A stretch of 7,417 nucleotides of DNA from Clostridia bacterium (GTDB lineage Bacteria > Bacillota > Clostridia > Christensenellales > CAG-314): positions 1-7,417 of the forward strand of contig JAQUSX010000025.1 of assembly GCA_028710055.1 (NCBI GenBank). Direction: 5' to 3'. Shown piece by piece: positions 1 through 6,019 of this stretch. A model generated the notes under the pieces. The model was not told the origin of the DNA, made no database searches, and saw only the letters and a program-made list of their open reading frames with translations. The stretch's first letter is position 1. Each line of letters starts with the position of its first letter. A program made the translations under genes and the position numbers.

Positions 1-467
1 CTTTTACAATAACAGACAAAGTTTACGACCGCGCGGTCGCGCCTGAATTAAACACAAGAGCGGGATATTTTGATGCGGAAATGACGCAGACGCTAAACTG
101 TACCGCGTCATACTTGGAAGCGTTATTTGACAAAGCGCAAAACGAAAATCCCATAAAACCCGAAAGTTTGGCGCTAATAACCGAGCTGGACAGATTTGTT
201 CAGGCAAAATTTAAAATCAGCTTCGGTAACCGTATTTTAAAACAAATCAAACTTTTTGTTCCCGCTTACGTCGCGTGCGGAGGCGATGAAATGGAAGCGA
301 TTGACTTTATGCTAAAAAGTAAAATCTTGCGTAAATTTACATCTTTGAACCTGCCGTTTTTAACCAATGAATTAGCGGAGCTTATCGTGTTTATCGACAA
401 GAAATTCGGCAAAGGCGTAATGAAACTTTGCGTGGAGTACATAGAACATCTGCAACACACTAATTAG
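1..467 (+). CDS. AAA+ ATPase, McrB/MoxR-like, C-terminal part (5' end outside window)
   Basis: This is the end of a larger gene. The reading frame (codons starting at base 3) is open to the left edge, so the ATG at 81 is an internal methionine and not the start. About 154 residues are visible. The first ones, FTITDKVYDRA, look like the strand after sensor 1 in McrB/MoxR-type AAA+ ATPases, where a phrase such as 'ISDKVYDRA' precedes the lid domain. Further on, FGNRILKQIKLFVP fits the helical lid with a sensor-2-like arginine. Walker A and B lie outside the window, so ATPase activity is inferred from the lid only. The stop is 17 bases before a DUF2357/McrC-like gene, and AAA+ plus DUF2357 is the McrB-McrC arrangement. 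This suggests an ATP- or GTP-driven motor acting with that partner. It could also be a MoxR-type chaperone ATPase. No membrane segment is seen. Confidence 0.6.
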   Translation, partial: FTITDKVYDRAVAPELNTRAGYFDAEMTQTLNCTASYLEALFDKAQNENPIKPESLALITELDRFVQAKFKISFGNRILKQIKLFVPAYVACGGDEMEAIDFMLKSKILRKFTSLNLPFLTNELAELIVFIDKKFGKGVMKLCVEYIEHLQHTN

Positions 468-484
468 CCCGTAAGTAAAGGAAA

Positions 485-2158
485 ATGAAAGATTTTCTAA
501 GAGAATTTGTATCTCTAATAAATCCGCCCGAAAGACTGCAAAATGTAAAAGCGGCCGTATTGGGCGGAAAAAATAATATTTCGCACAATTATGTATCGGA
601 ATCGATTTCGCTTGACTCTAAATGGATAGACGAGATCGAAGCCGGCATTTTTCATATAGAGAAAATAGTAAAAGAACCAAAAACTTTTATAAAAGACGAA
701 GAATATATCATCGACGTAGAAAGAGCGAAAAAAACAAGCTCCCGCACTATCCGCCATCTCGCGTCGCACACCCGAAATATCGCTAACGTCGAAAACGACG
801 AAGTCAAGCCGAAACGGGTACTAACCATAGAAAATGAGGAAGACCTCGGTATTTACGAAAACCGTTTTATAGCGGCATTAATCGAAAGACTGCAAATTTT
901 TGTTGAAAAACGATATAAAGACATAAATGATAAAATGACGCGGCACGAAGTTACGTCGCTCACTATGGACAGCGAATTTGCTTACGGTAAAACTGATATA
1001 AAATATAATCTTTCGCTTGTCATGAAACAGCCGCCCATTGAAACCGACGAACAGCGTACAAATCTGGAAAATATCGACCGTATAGATAATCTAAGAAAAA
1101 GACTACGCATAATGACGAATACAGAGTTTTATAAAATGCTTTCACGTTTAAAGCCCGTTCGTCCGCCTATCGCAAAAACCAATATTTTGAAAATGAATGT
1201 CGATTACAACTCGGCGTACAAACTTTGGCTGTATATTTCTTCATACACGTTGCTAGGCTACAGCGTCGAAACGAAAGATAAAAGTCTTCCTGTAGACAGC
1301 GATTATTACGACGATATTATTATGATTTCGTCTTTGTCGATAAAAAATCTTTTGGATAACGACAAAAAAAGACAAGATATTTATGAAAATATAATACCGA
1401 ATAAACCAAAAAAGAAAAAATTTAAACTTCTTAAAAAAGTCGATTTAAAGCCGAATTTCAAAAAAGACGATTCAAAACTCGACGACGACGCGGTAAACGA
1501 ATATTATTACAATCAAATTAAAGAAGCGTTAAAACAGGCGCTCGAAATACCCGACGACTATGATTTGGTTGAAAAGAAAGAACTTGATTTAGGTTTTGCA
1601 AAGTTTGTGCGCACACTCGGACAAATAAACTTCGAGATGTACGAAGAAATCATTAACAAACAGTCTTACGCTTTGACAAAAAAAGAAGGCGATTCGCCGA
1701 AAAGCAAGGCATTTGCGATACGCCAGCAGGAAAAGATTTACAAACGTTATTTGATGCTTAGCAATCTAAAATCCGACGAATTGGAAACGGCGCTGCGCGC
1801 CGAAAGCAGAGAATATTTGAAACTGGAAAAAATGAAAGCGGAAGAAGGTGTCGACTTTACAGACGAGATTGTCGAAACGGAACCCGACGTTGAAGAACAA
1901 CCGCAAAAGCCGACAGAAAAAATCCAGATACTCAAAGAACGCGCGGCAAGAACGGAAAAAGTAAAAGAAGACAAAATAAACGCCGCAAAGAAAAAAAGCG
2001 AAGCAATACTCCAAAAGAAAATCACAGCTTCCCATAAAAAAACGAGGGATTTCAAAGCGGAACTGTATCTGAAAGACCAGCAGCGGCTTATCGATATTTC
2101 CGAAGATAATAAGTTAAGAAAAATCGAACTTCAAAAAAGAAGATCTTTAAAAAATTAA
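485..2158 (+). CDS. DUF2357 / McrC-like protein with charged C-terminal coiled coil
   Basis: A 557-residue protein of uncertain function. The segment LTIENEEDLGIYENRFI (residues 113-129) and the later NILKMNVDYNSAYKLWLYI (233-251) resemble the DUF2357 region of McrC-type proteins, the partners of McrB-like ATPases. In such proteins a PD-(D/E)XK nuclease normally follows. I cannot find its usual D...(D/E)XK signature in residues 252-430. Instead there is a very lysine-rich stretch (306-330), an acidic helical region, and then a long K/E/R-rich tail (about 430-557) predicted by eye to be coiled coil. No signal peptide or membrane segment is seen. The start is supported only by AAAGGA at 477-482, unusually close to the ATG, but no better in-frame start exists. 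It follows the AAA+ gene by 17 bases and probably works with it. The role could be defence (McrBC-like) or something else. The DUF2357 assignment is from memory of the family, not a search. Confidence 0.6.
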   Translation: MKDFLREFVSLINPPERLQNVKAAVLGGKNNISHNYVSESISLDSKWIDEIEAGIFHIEKIVKEPKTFIKDEEYIIDVERAKKTSSRTIRHLASHTRNIANVENDEVKPKRVLTIENEEDLGIYENRFIAALIERLQIFVEKRYKDINDKMTRHEVTSLTMDSEFAYGKTDIKYNLSLVMKQPPIETDEQRTNLENIDRIDNLRKRLRIMTNTEFYKMLSRLKPVRPPIAKTNILKMNVDYNSAYKLWLYISSYTLLGYSVETKDKSLPVDSDYYDDIIMISSLSIKNLLDNDKKRQDIYENIIPNKPKKKKFKLLKKVDLKPNFKKDDSKLDDDAVNEYYYNQIKEALKQALEIPDDYDLVEKKELDLGFAKFVRTLGQINFEMYEEIINKQSYALTKKEGDSPKSKAFAIRQQEKIYKRYLMLSNLKSDELETALRAESREYLKLEKMKAEEGVDFTDEIVETEPDVEEQPQKPTEKIQILKERAARTEKVKEDKINAAKKKSEAILQKKITASHKKTRDFKAELYLKDQQRLIDISEDNKLRKIELQKRRSLKN

Positions 2159-2200
2159 AAAACAATAAAACCTTTTTAAAAAACACGGAGAAAATTTTTT

Positions 2201-2854
2201 ATGCAAAATAAAATCGCGGGAAAAATAGTCAACTGGATATTAACGATAGTAATATTATTGTTGGCGGCGTTTGTGGTTGTGAACGTCATAATAGCGAAAA
2301 TCAACAAAAAGCCCGTGTATTTATTTGGCTATATGTTTATGATAGTCGCCACGGATTCAATGACACCCGAATTGCAAGTAGGCGATTTTATTATAGCGCA
2401 ATACGTACCGATAGAAACGGTGCACGTCGGCGACAACGCTATATTTTTGGGCTCGGAATGGAGCGGAATGGAAGGAAAACCGATAGTTCACAGAGTTATA
2501 AAAACCGAGTGGGTTAACGGCGTTTATACCATAACCACTCAAGGATTAAAAGCGGGTGCAATACCCGACACACCCACAACGGCGACAAGATTTTTGGGTA
2601 AACAGGTTTGGCATTGCGCTTTTGATTCTATCAAACACATCATTTTCGGCGGAATTGTCGTTGTTCTTTCAATTTTGATTTTTGTAATTTCAAAATTCAT
2701 TTTAAGAACTTTGAAAAAAGAAAGAGAAAGAGCAAAGGCAATAGCGATAGGGCTTGAAAAAGCGCGGATAGAAAACGAAATAAGAGCGCAGGTAAGAGCG
2801 GAAAGACAGGAAGCTTTAAAAAAAGAAAAAGAACAAAAAGATAACGATAAATAA
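2201..2854 (+). CDS. Signal peptidase I, SipW/Sec11 type (S26B), with cytoplasmic charged tail
   Basis: A 217-residue membrane serine protease that would cleave signal peptides from exported proteins. A hydrophobic segment (about residues 12-33) anchors the N-terminus. The nucleophile lies in the box TDSMTPEL (Ser53), followed by VGDFI. PIVHRVIK holds His97, the general base of the S26B family in place of the lysine of ordinary bacterial LepB. Asp123 (in IPDTP) is the likely third catalytic residue, but the usual 'GD' of the KGDxN box reads TQGLKAG here, so one conserved Asp is missing. A second membrane helix spans about 148-168. A 47-residue K/E/R-rich tail (about 170-217) follows and is long for this family. 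CGGAGA at 2186-2191 is spaced well from the ATG. SipW-type enzymes often process dedicated substrates such as TasA-like matrix proteins, but none is encoded nearby. The gene sits in the same run as the AAA+/DUF2357 pair and ridA. Confidence 0.85.
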   Translation: MQNKIAGKIVNWILTIVILLLAAFVVVNVIIAKINKKPVYLFGYMFMIVATDSMTPELQVGDFIIAQYVPIETVHVGDNAIFLGSEWSGMEGKPIVHRVIKTEWVNGVYTITTQGLKAGAIPDTPTTATRFLGKQVWHCAFDSIKHIIFGGIVVVLSILIFVISKFILRTLKKERERAKAIAIGLEKARIENEIRAQVRAERQEALKKEKEQKDNDK

Positions 2855-2876
2855 AAATATAGAAGGAGCAAAAAAT

Positions 2877-3251
2877 ATGAAAAAAGCTATCAGCGCGGAA
2901 AACGTGTCAAAAGCGATAGGTCCGTATAGTCATGCGGTAAAAACAGGCAATATGATTTTTACCAGCGGACAGATGGGCGTAACAGTCGACGGAAAATTTG
3001 TCGAGGGCGGAATTGCGGCGCAAACGGTCCAATGCTTGGAAAACGTCAAAGCCGTATTAACCGCGGGCGGATTTAAAATGAGCGACGTTGTAAAGACAAC
3101 GGTATTTATTTCCGATATGAATAATTTTGCTCTTATGAACGAACAATACGCCAAATTTTTTGACGGAGCTTTTCCCGCTCGCAGCTGCGTTCAAGTAGCA
3201 AGGCTGCCAAAAGACGCTTTGGTGGAAATAGAGGCCGTAGCGGTAAAATAA
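2877..3251 (+). CDS. ridA: RidA/YjgF/TdcF family enamine/imine deaminase
   Basis: A 124-residue protein, the usual length for the family. RidA proteins form trimers in the cytosol and hydrolyse reactive enamine/imine intermediates, such as 2-aminoacrylate released by PLP enzymes, to 2-keto acids. This protects other PLP enzymes from damage. Family marks are all present: AIGPYSHAV near the N-terminus (Tyr17), FTSGQMG (29-34), and the C-terminal signature PARSCVQVARLPKDALVEIEAVA with Arg102, which binds the substrate carboxylate, and Glu118. An excellent AAGGAG at 2863-2868, 8 bases before the ATG, supports the start. It follows the signal peptidase by 22 bases and ends in TAATAACTAA, giving further in-phase stops. 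It closes the first gene block. Its role fits the PLP-linked amino acid metabolism encoded downstream, although a separate promoter divides them. Confidence 0.95.
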   Translation: MKKAISAENVSKAIGPYSHAVKTGNMIFTSGQMGVTVDGKFVEGGIAAQTVQCLENVKAVLTAGGFKMSDVVKTTVFISDMNNFALMNEQYAKFFDGAFPARSCVQVARLPKDALVEIEAVAVK

Positions 3252-3301
3252 TAACTAAATAATAGAATAAAACAGCGTTTTGCAAAATCGATAATCTACG
3301 A

Positions 3302-3324
3302 ATTATTTTTAAATAATGCTTTTT
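3302..3324 (+). terminator. Weak AT hairpin with T run after ridA (possible terminator)
   Basis: The arms ATTATTT (3302-3308) and AAATAAT (3311-3317) are complementary, and a T5 run follows at 3320-3324. The stem has no GC pairs and a two-base loop if fully paired, so it would be very unstable. In DNA of this base composition such a pattern can occur by chance. It is listed because it is the first candidate end for ridA transcripts. Confidence 0.15.
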
Positions 3325-3421
3325 GAGTTAGGTTTTGTTGTTAGTTTTTAATCATTTTTTTGTAATGAAAAAAGTCAGATTTTGAGAAAAACGACAATAC
3401 AAAGCGGCTAAAACAAAAGGA

Positions 3422-3527
3422 AAAAAACGCTATTTTATTTACAAAATACCATACGCAAATTCTTGACAACACAACTTTGACACGGCGGAGAAATCATCCG
3501 TGTTTTTGTTGTGTACGGGCGTTTTTT
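3422..3527. repeat. Long-range inverted repeat enclosing smaller hairpins
   Basis: AAAAAACGC (3422-3430) and GCGTTTTTT (3519-3527) are perfect 9-base complements 88 bases apart. Within them lie TATTTT/AAAATA (3431-3436 with 3443-3448) and the two-part hairpin 3469-3514. Together they could fold as a closed multibranch structure of about 106 nucleotides. The reverse strand has the mirror arrangement and also ends in GCG followed by a T run, so a bidirectional terminator is possible. I do not recognise a known RNA family. Confidence 0.45.
3469..3527 (+). terminator. Stem-loop followed by T6: candidate terminator upstream of alr
   Basis: ACACAAC (3469-3475) pairs with GTTGTGT (3508-3514). Inside it, after a 4x4 internal loop, ACACGG (3480-3485) pairs with CCGTGT (3498-3503), leaving a 12-base loop. 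Seven bases later comes GCGTTTTTT (3519-3527), a good U-tract. The spacing between stem and U-tract is longer than in a textbook terminator. However, GCGTTTTTT can also pair with AAAAAACGC at 3422-3430, which would put a stem right against the U-tract. The structure lies upstream of the alr promoter, so it could stop read-through from ridA. It is not an attenuator of the promoter-proximal alr transcript. Confidence 0.4.
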
Positions 3528-3541
3528 AAAAATAATAGTAG

Positions 3542-3570
3542 TTGACATTAAAATGGCTTTATTCTACAAT
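3542..3570 (+). promoter_or_regulatory. Sigma-70/sigma-A promoter for the alr-arcA-ord-ort operon
   Basis: A consensus -35 box TTGACA (3542-3547) and a -10 box TACAAT (3565-3570, one mismatch from TATAAT) are separated by exactly 17 bases. Transcription would start near 3576-3578, giving a leader of only about 30 bases, with AGAGG at 3592-3596 before the alr ATG. Such a short leader leaves no room for a riboswitch or T-box. I see no clear operator such as an ArgR box next to it. The match suggests a strong, possibly constitutive promoter. Confidence 0.85.
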
Positions 3571-3606
3571 TAAGACGAAATTAACTAAATAAGAGGCATA
3601 AATATA

Positions 3607-4776
3607 ATGGAATTTGTAAAACGGTGCTGGGCGGAGATCGATCTAACAAAAATCGTTTACAACTATAAACTTTTTGAAGATAAACTAACAGACGAAAAAA
3701 GCGACATTATCGCCGTCATTAAGGCGAACGCATACGGACACGGAGCGAATGAAATAGCCGCGGAACTAAGCAAAAATGGCTGTCGTTTTTTTGCCGTGAG
3801 TAATATTACGGAAGCTATTAATCTTAGAAAAAGCGGCGTAAAAGAAAAAATTTTGCTATTAGGTTATACGCCCGAAATTTACGCAAAACAGCTTTTTGAT
3901 TACGACCTTATTCAAGCAGTTTTTAGCCTGGAATACGCTCAAAATCTCAACGCTCAAGCTAAAAAACACGGCGTAACAAACGAAATATTTATCAAAATAG
4001 ACAGCGGAATGGGGAGAATAGGCTTTGACGCATTTAACCCCGAGTCCGCGTTAAATGAAATAAAAAAAGTCGCTTCAATGCAAAACTTAAATATCGGCGG
4101 CGCGTTTACACATTTTGCGATTGCGGACGCTCATACCGCGGAATCAATTCGCTATACCGACGAACAAGGCGAGCGTTTTGCAAGGACGGTTGAAAAAATA
4201 AGACAAAGCGGCATAAAAATACCTGTGGAACTATGTTGCAACAGCGCGGCGGGACATTACCACCCCGAGCTTATTATGAACGGCATAAGACTGGGCATAT
4301 CGTTATACGGATTGAGCCCATCAAACAAAGAAATCAACGGTTTGCCCTTAAAACAAGCGATGACTCTTAAAACTGTAGTTTCAATGGTAAAAACTTTACC
4401 GAAAGGTCGCAGCGTAAGTTACGGTAGAACGTATATTTGCAGTAAAGATACGAAGGTTGCTACCGTTAGCATGGGATACGCTGACGGGTATCCAAGAATT
4501 TTGTCGAACAAAGGTTTTATGTGGGTGCAAGGAAAACGCGTTCCCGTTATAGGCAGAATTTGCATGGATCAAATAATGTTGGACGTTACTGGTCTTGACG
4601 TGCACTACGGCGACGAAGTCACCGTTTTCGGCGGCGAAAGCGACATAACCATAGACGAAATCGCAAACGCGACCGATACGATAAATTACGAAATCACATG
4701 CGGAATATCGGCAAGAGTGCCGAGAGTTTTTGTCAAAAACGGCAAAATCGTCTCGGTTAGAGATAATACCTATTAA
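3607..4776 (+). CDS. alr: Alanine racemase family PLP enzyme
   Basis: At 389 residues this is a full-length fold-III alanine racemase, which interconverts L- and D-alanine using pyridoxal phosphate in the cytosol. The N-terminal barrel carries Lys39 in VIKANAYGHG, the PLP Schiff-base lysine, plus Lys130 (the position carbamylated in many Alr enzymes) and Arg137 in GMGRIGF. The C-terminal domain has SYGRTY (271-276), the opposite-face catalytic Tyr291 in MGYADGYPR, and ICMDQIMLD with Met320-Asp321 at the substrate entrance. All key residues are intact. It is first in the operon after a strong promoter, with AGAGG 10 bases before the ATG. Next to ord and ortA, a catabolic role is likely: the OrtAB reaction yields D-alanine, which this enzyme could convert to L-alanine. 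It could instead act on ornithine, but the known ornithine racemase (Orr), as I recall, lacks this C-terminal domain. A cell-wall D-alanine role is also possible. Confidence 0.93.
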   Translation: MEFVKRCWAEIDLTKIVYNYKLFEDKLTDEKSDIIAVIKANAYGHGANEIAAELSKNGCRFFAVSNITEAINLRKSGVKEKILLLGYTPEIYAKQLFDYDLIQAVFSLEYAQNLNAQAKKHGVTNEIFIKIDSGMGRIGFDAFNPESALNEIKKVASMQNLNIGGAFTHFAIADAHTAESIRYTDEQGERFARTVEKIRQSGIKIPVELCCNSAAGHYHPELIMNGIRLGISLYGLSPSNKEINGLPLKQAMTLKTVVSMVKTLPKGRSVSYGRTYICSKDTKVATVSMGYADGYPRILSNKGFMWVQGKRVPVIGRICMDQIMLDVTGLDVHYGDEVTVFGGESDITIDEIANATDTINYEITCGISARVPRVFVKNGKIVSVRDNTY

Positions 4777-4780
4777 AAAC

Positions 4781-4792
4781 GGAGGAGAAATG
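4781..4792 (+). promoter_or_regulatory. arcA ribosome binding site that fixes the start
   Basis: GGAGGAG (4781-4787) sits just before the ATG at 4790. It lies in the 13-base gap after the alr stop codon. It shows that arcA starts here and not at the in-frame ATG at 4730, which lies inside alr. The spacing is short but the Shine-Dalgarno match is strong. Confidence 0.85.
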
Positions 4793-5998
4793 GGAAACAT
4801 AGTTAACGTAAAAAGCGAAATCGCTCCGCTAAAAAAAGTACTGCTCCATAGACCCGGAAACGAGCTGACAAATCTCGTTCCCGATTATTTATCTGAAATG
4901 CTTTTCGACGACATACCTTGGCTTGCCGTCGCGCAAAGAGAGCATGACGCTTTTGCCCAGACTTTTAGAAATTTGGGTATCGAAGTGGTATATCTGACGG
5001 ATTTAGTATGCGAGTCAATAAAAAGCGACGGCATTAAGCAACTATTAGTAAACGATTTTCTGGCTGAAGCGATTGTGCATTCTCCTTCCCAAACCGAATA
5101 TATAAGAGAATATTTATTGAGTCTGCCGACAAGAAAAATGGTGGAAACAATGATTGCGGGTATGCGCAAAAACGAGCTTAACGGTAGCCGTACTGAGCAT
5201 TTGGTCGATTATCTTAATAATCAATATCCTTTTTTACTTGACCCGATGCCTAATATATATTTTCAGCGCGATCCGTTCAGCATTATCGGAAACGGAGTTG
5301 CGGTTAGCAAAATGTACACAAAACAGCGTTCAAGAGAAACGCTTTTCGCAAAATATATTTTTTCTTTCCACCCCGATTTTTGCGACACGCCAAAATATTA
5401 TGACAGAACTTTGCCGTACAACATTGAAGGCGGCGATATTTTGATTTTAAACCAAACAACGCTTGCGGTGGGTATTTCTCAACGCACCCACGCGAACGGA
5501 ATAGAAAAATTAGCCGAAAATCTATTGAACGAAGAAAGCGGCTTCAAACAAATCGTAGCTATCGACATACCCAAACAACGTAGCTTTATGCACCTTGATA
5601 CCGTGTTCACAATGATAGATTACGATACTTTTTCCATTCATCCAAATACGCAAAAAAGTTTTGCAACTTTGATTTTAACCAAAGAAGGCAAAAGAATAAA
5701 AATCGAACAGCGCGACGGAAAAATCGAAGATACTTTAAAAAGCGTTTTGGAGCTTGACAGCGTAAAACTGCTTAAATGCGGCGGCGACAGTTCAATAGAC
5801 GCGGCGCGCGAGCAATGGAACGACGGCGCGAACACGCTGGCGGTTGCGCCTGGCGAAGTTATCGTTTACGGCAGAAACAACGTGACGAATAAACTTTTTG
5901 AAGAAAACGGAATAATAATACACGAAATCCCGTGCAGCGAACTTTCGCGCGGACGGGGCGGCCCGAGATGTATGTCGATGCCGATTGTTAGAAGATAA
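4790..5998 (+). CDS. arcA: Arginine deiminase
   Basis: A 402-residue cytosolic enzyme that hydrolyses L-arginine to citrulline and ammonia, the first step of the arginine deiminase pathway. The length matches the family (about 400-420). Motifs appear in order: the N-terminal LKKVLLHRPGNEL (14-26), FQRDPFSIIGNG (158-169) with Asp161, NIEGGDIL (211-218) with Glu213, FMHLDTVFT (266-274) with His268 and Asp270, REQWNDGANTLAVAPG (340-355), and the C-terminal GRGGPRCMSMP with the nucleophile Cys394. All catalytic residues are present. The start at 4790 gives MGNIVNVKSEIAPLK, as expected for ArcA; an upstream in-frame ATG would only add sequence from the alr overlap. The usual partners arcB, arcC and arcD are not adjacent. 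Instead arcA lies between alr and the ornithine degradation genes, 21 bases before ord, tying arginine breakdown to ornithine fermentation. ArcB must be encoded elsewhere. Confidence 0.97.
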   Translation: MGNIVNVKSEIAPLKKVLLHRPGNELTNLVPDYLSEMLFDDIPWLAVAQREHDAFAQTFRNLGIEVVYLTDLVCESIKSDGIKQLLVNDFLAEAIVHSPSQTEYIREYLLSLPTRKMVETMIAGMRKNELNGSRTEHLVDYLNNQYPFLLDPMPNIYFQRDPFSIIGNGVAVSKMYTKQRSRETLFAKYIFSFHPDFCDTPKYYDRTLPYNIEGGDILILNQTTLAVGISQRTHANGIEKLAENLLNEESGFKQIVAIDIPKQRSFMHLDTVFTMIDYDTFSIHPNTQKSFATLILTKEGKRIKIEQRDGKIEDTLKSVLELDSVKLLKCGGDSSIDAAREQWNDGANTLAVAPGEVIVYGRNNVTNKLFEENGIIIHEIPCSELSRGRGGPRCMSMPIVRR

Positions 5999-6019
5999 TT
6001 AAAAGGGAGATAAAACATA

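Larger units (their letters stand above)
3252..3606. other. Intergenic region between ridA and alr
   Basis: This 355-base stretch has no credible gene on either strand; the few ATG-started frames are very short and lack ribosome binding sites. From left to right it holds a weak AT-only hairpin (arms 3302-3308 and 3311-3317) followed by T-rich sequence, an A-rich stretch, nested inverted repeats from 3422 to 3527 ending in T6, a sigma-A type promoter at 3542-3570, and the alr ribosome binding site AGAGG at 3592-3596. It probably separates two transcription units. I see no tRNA or CRISPR array and recognise no riboswitch class. Confidence 0.75.

Noticed and set aside
81..467. ATG at 81 as the start of a 128-residue protein
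   Set aside because: The frame is open to the left edge, and the residues before the ATG (FTITDKVYDRA) are conserved AAA+ sequence, so the gene starts outside the window.
3302..3317. AT palindrome as an ArgR operator (ARG box)
   Set aside because: It lacks the TGAAT/ATTCA half-sites and is about 225 bases upstream of the promoter.
3316..3351. Tiny frame MLFELGFVVSF in the intergenic region as a leader peptide
   Set aside because: It has 11 codons and no ribosome binding site, and it lies more than 190 bases upstream of the alr promoter.
3463..3482. TTGACA hexamers at 3463 and 3477 as promoters
   Set aside because: No TATAAT-like box lies at 16-18 bases downstream of either.
4730..4789. Longer arcA start at 4730 overlapping alr
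   Set aside because: The extra residues do not resemble ArcA, and the strong GGAGGAG directly precedes the ATG at 4790.
4885..5444. Frames overlapping arcA on both strands
   Set aside because: They give low-complexity or unrecognisable proteins inside a clearly conserved gene.
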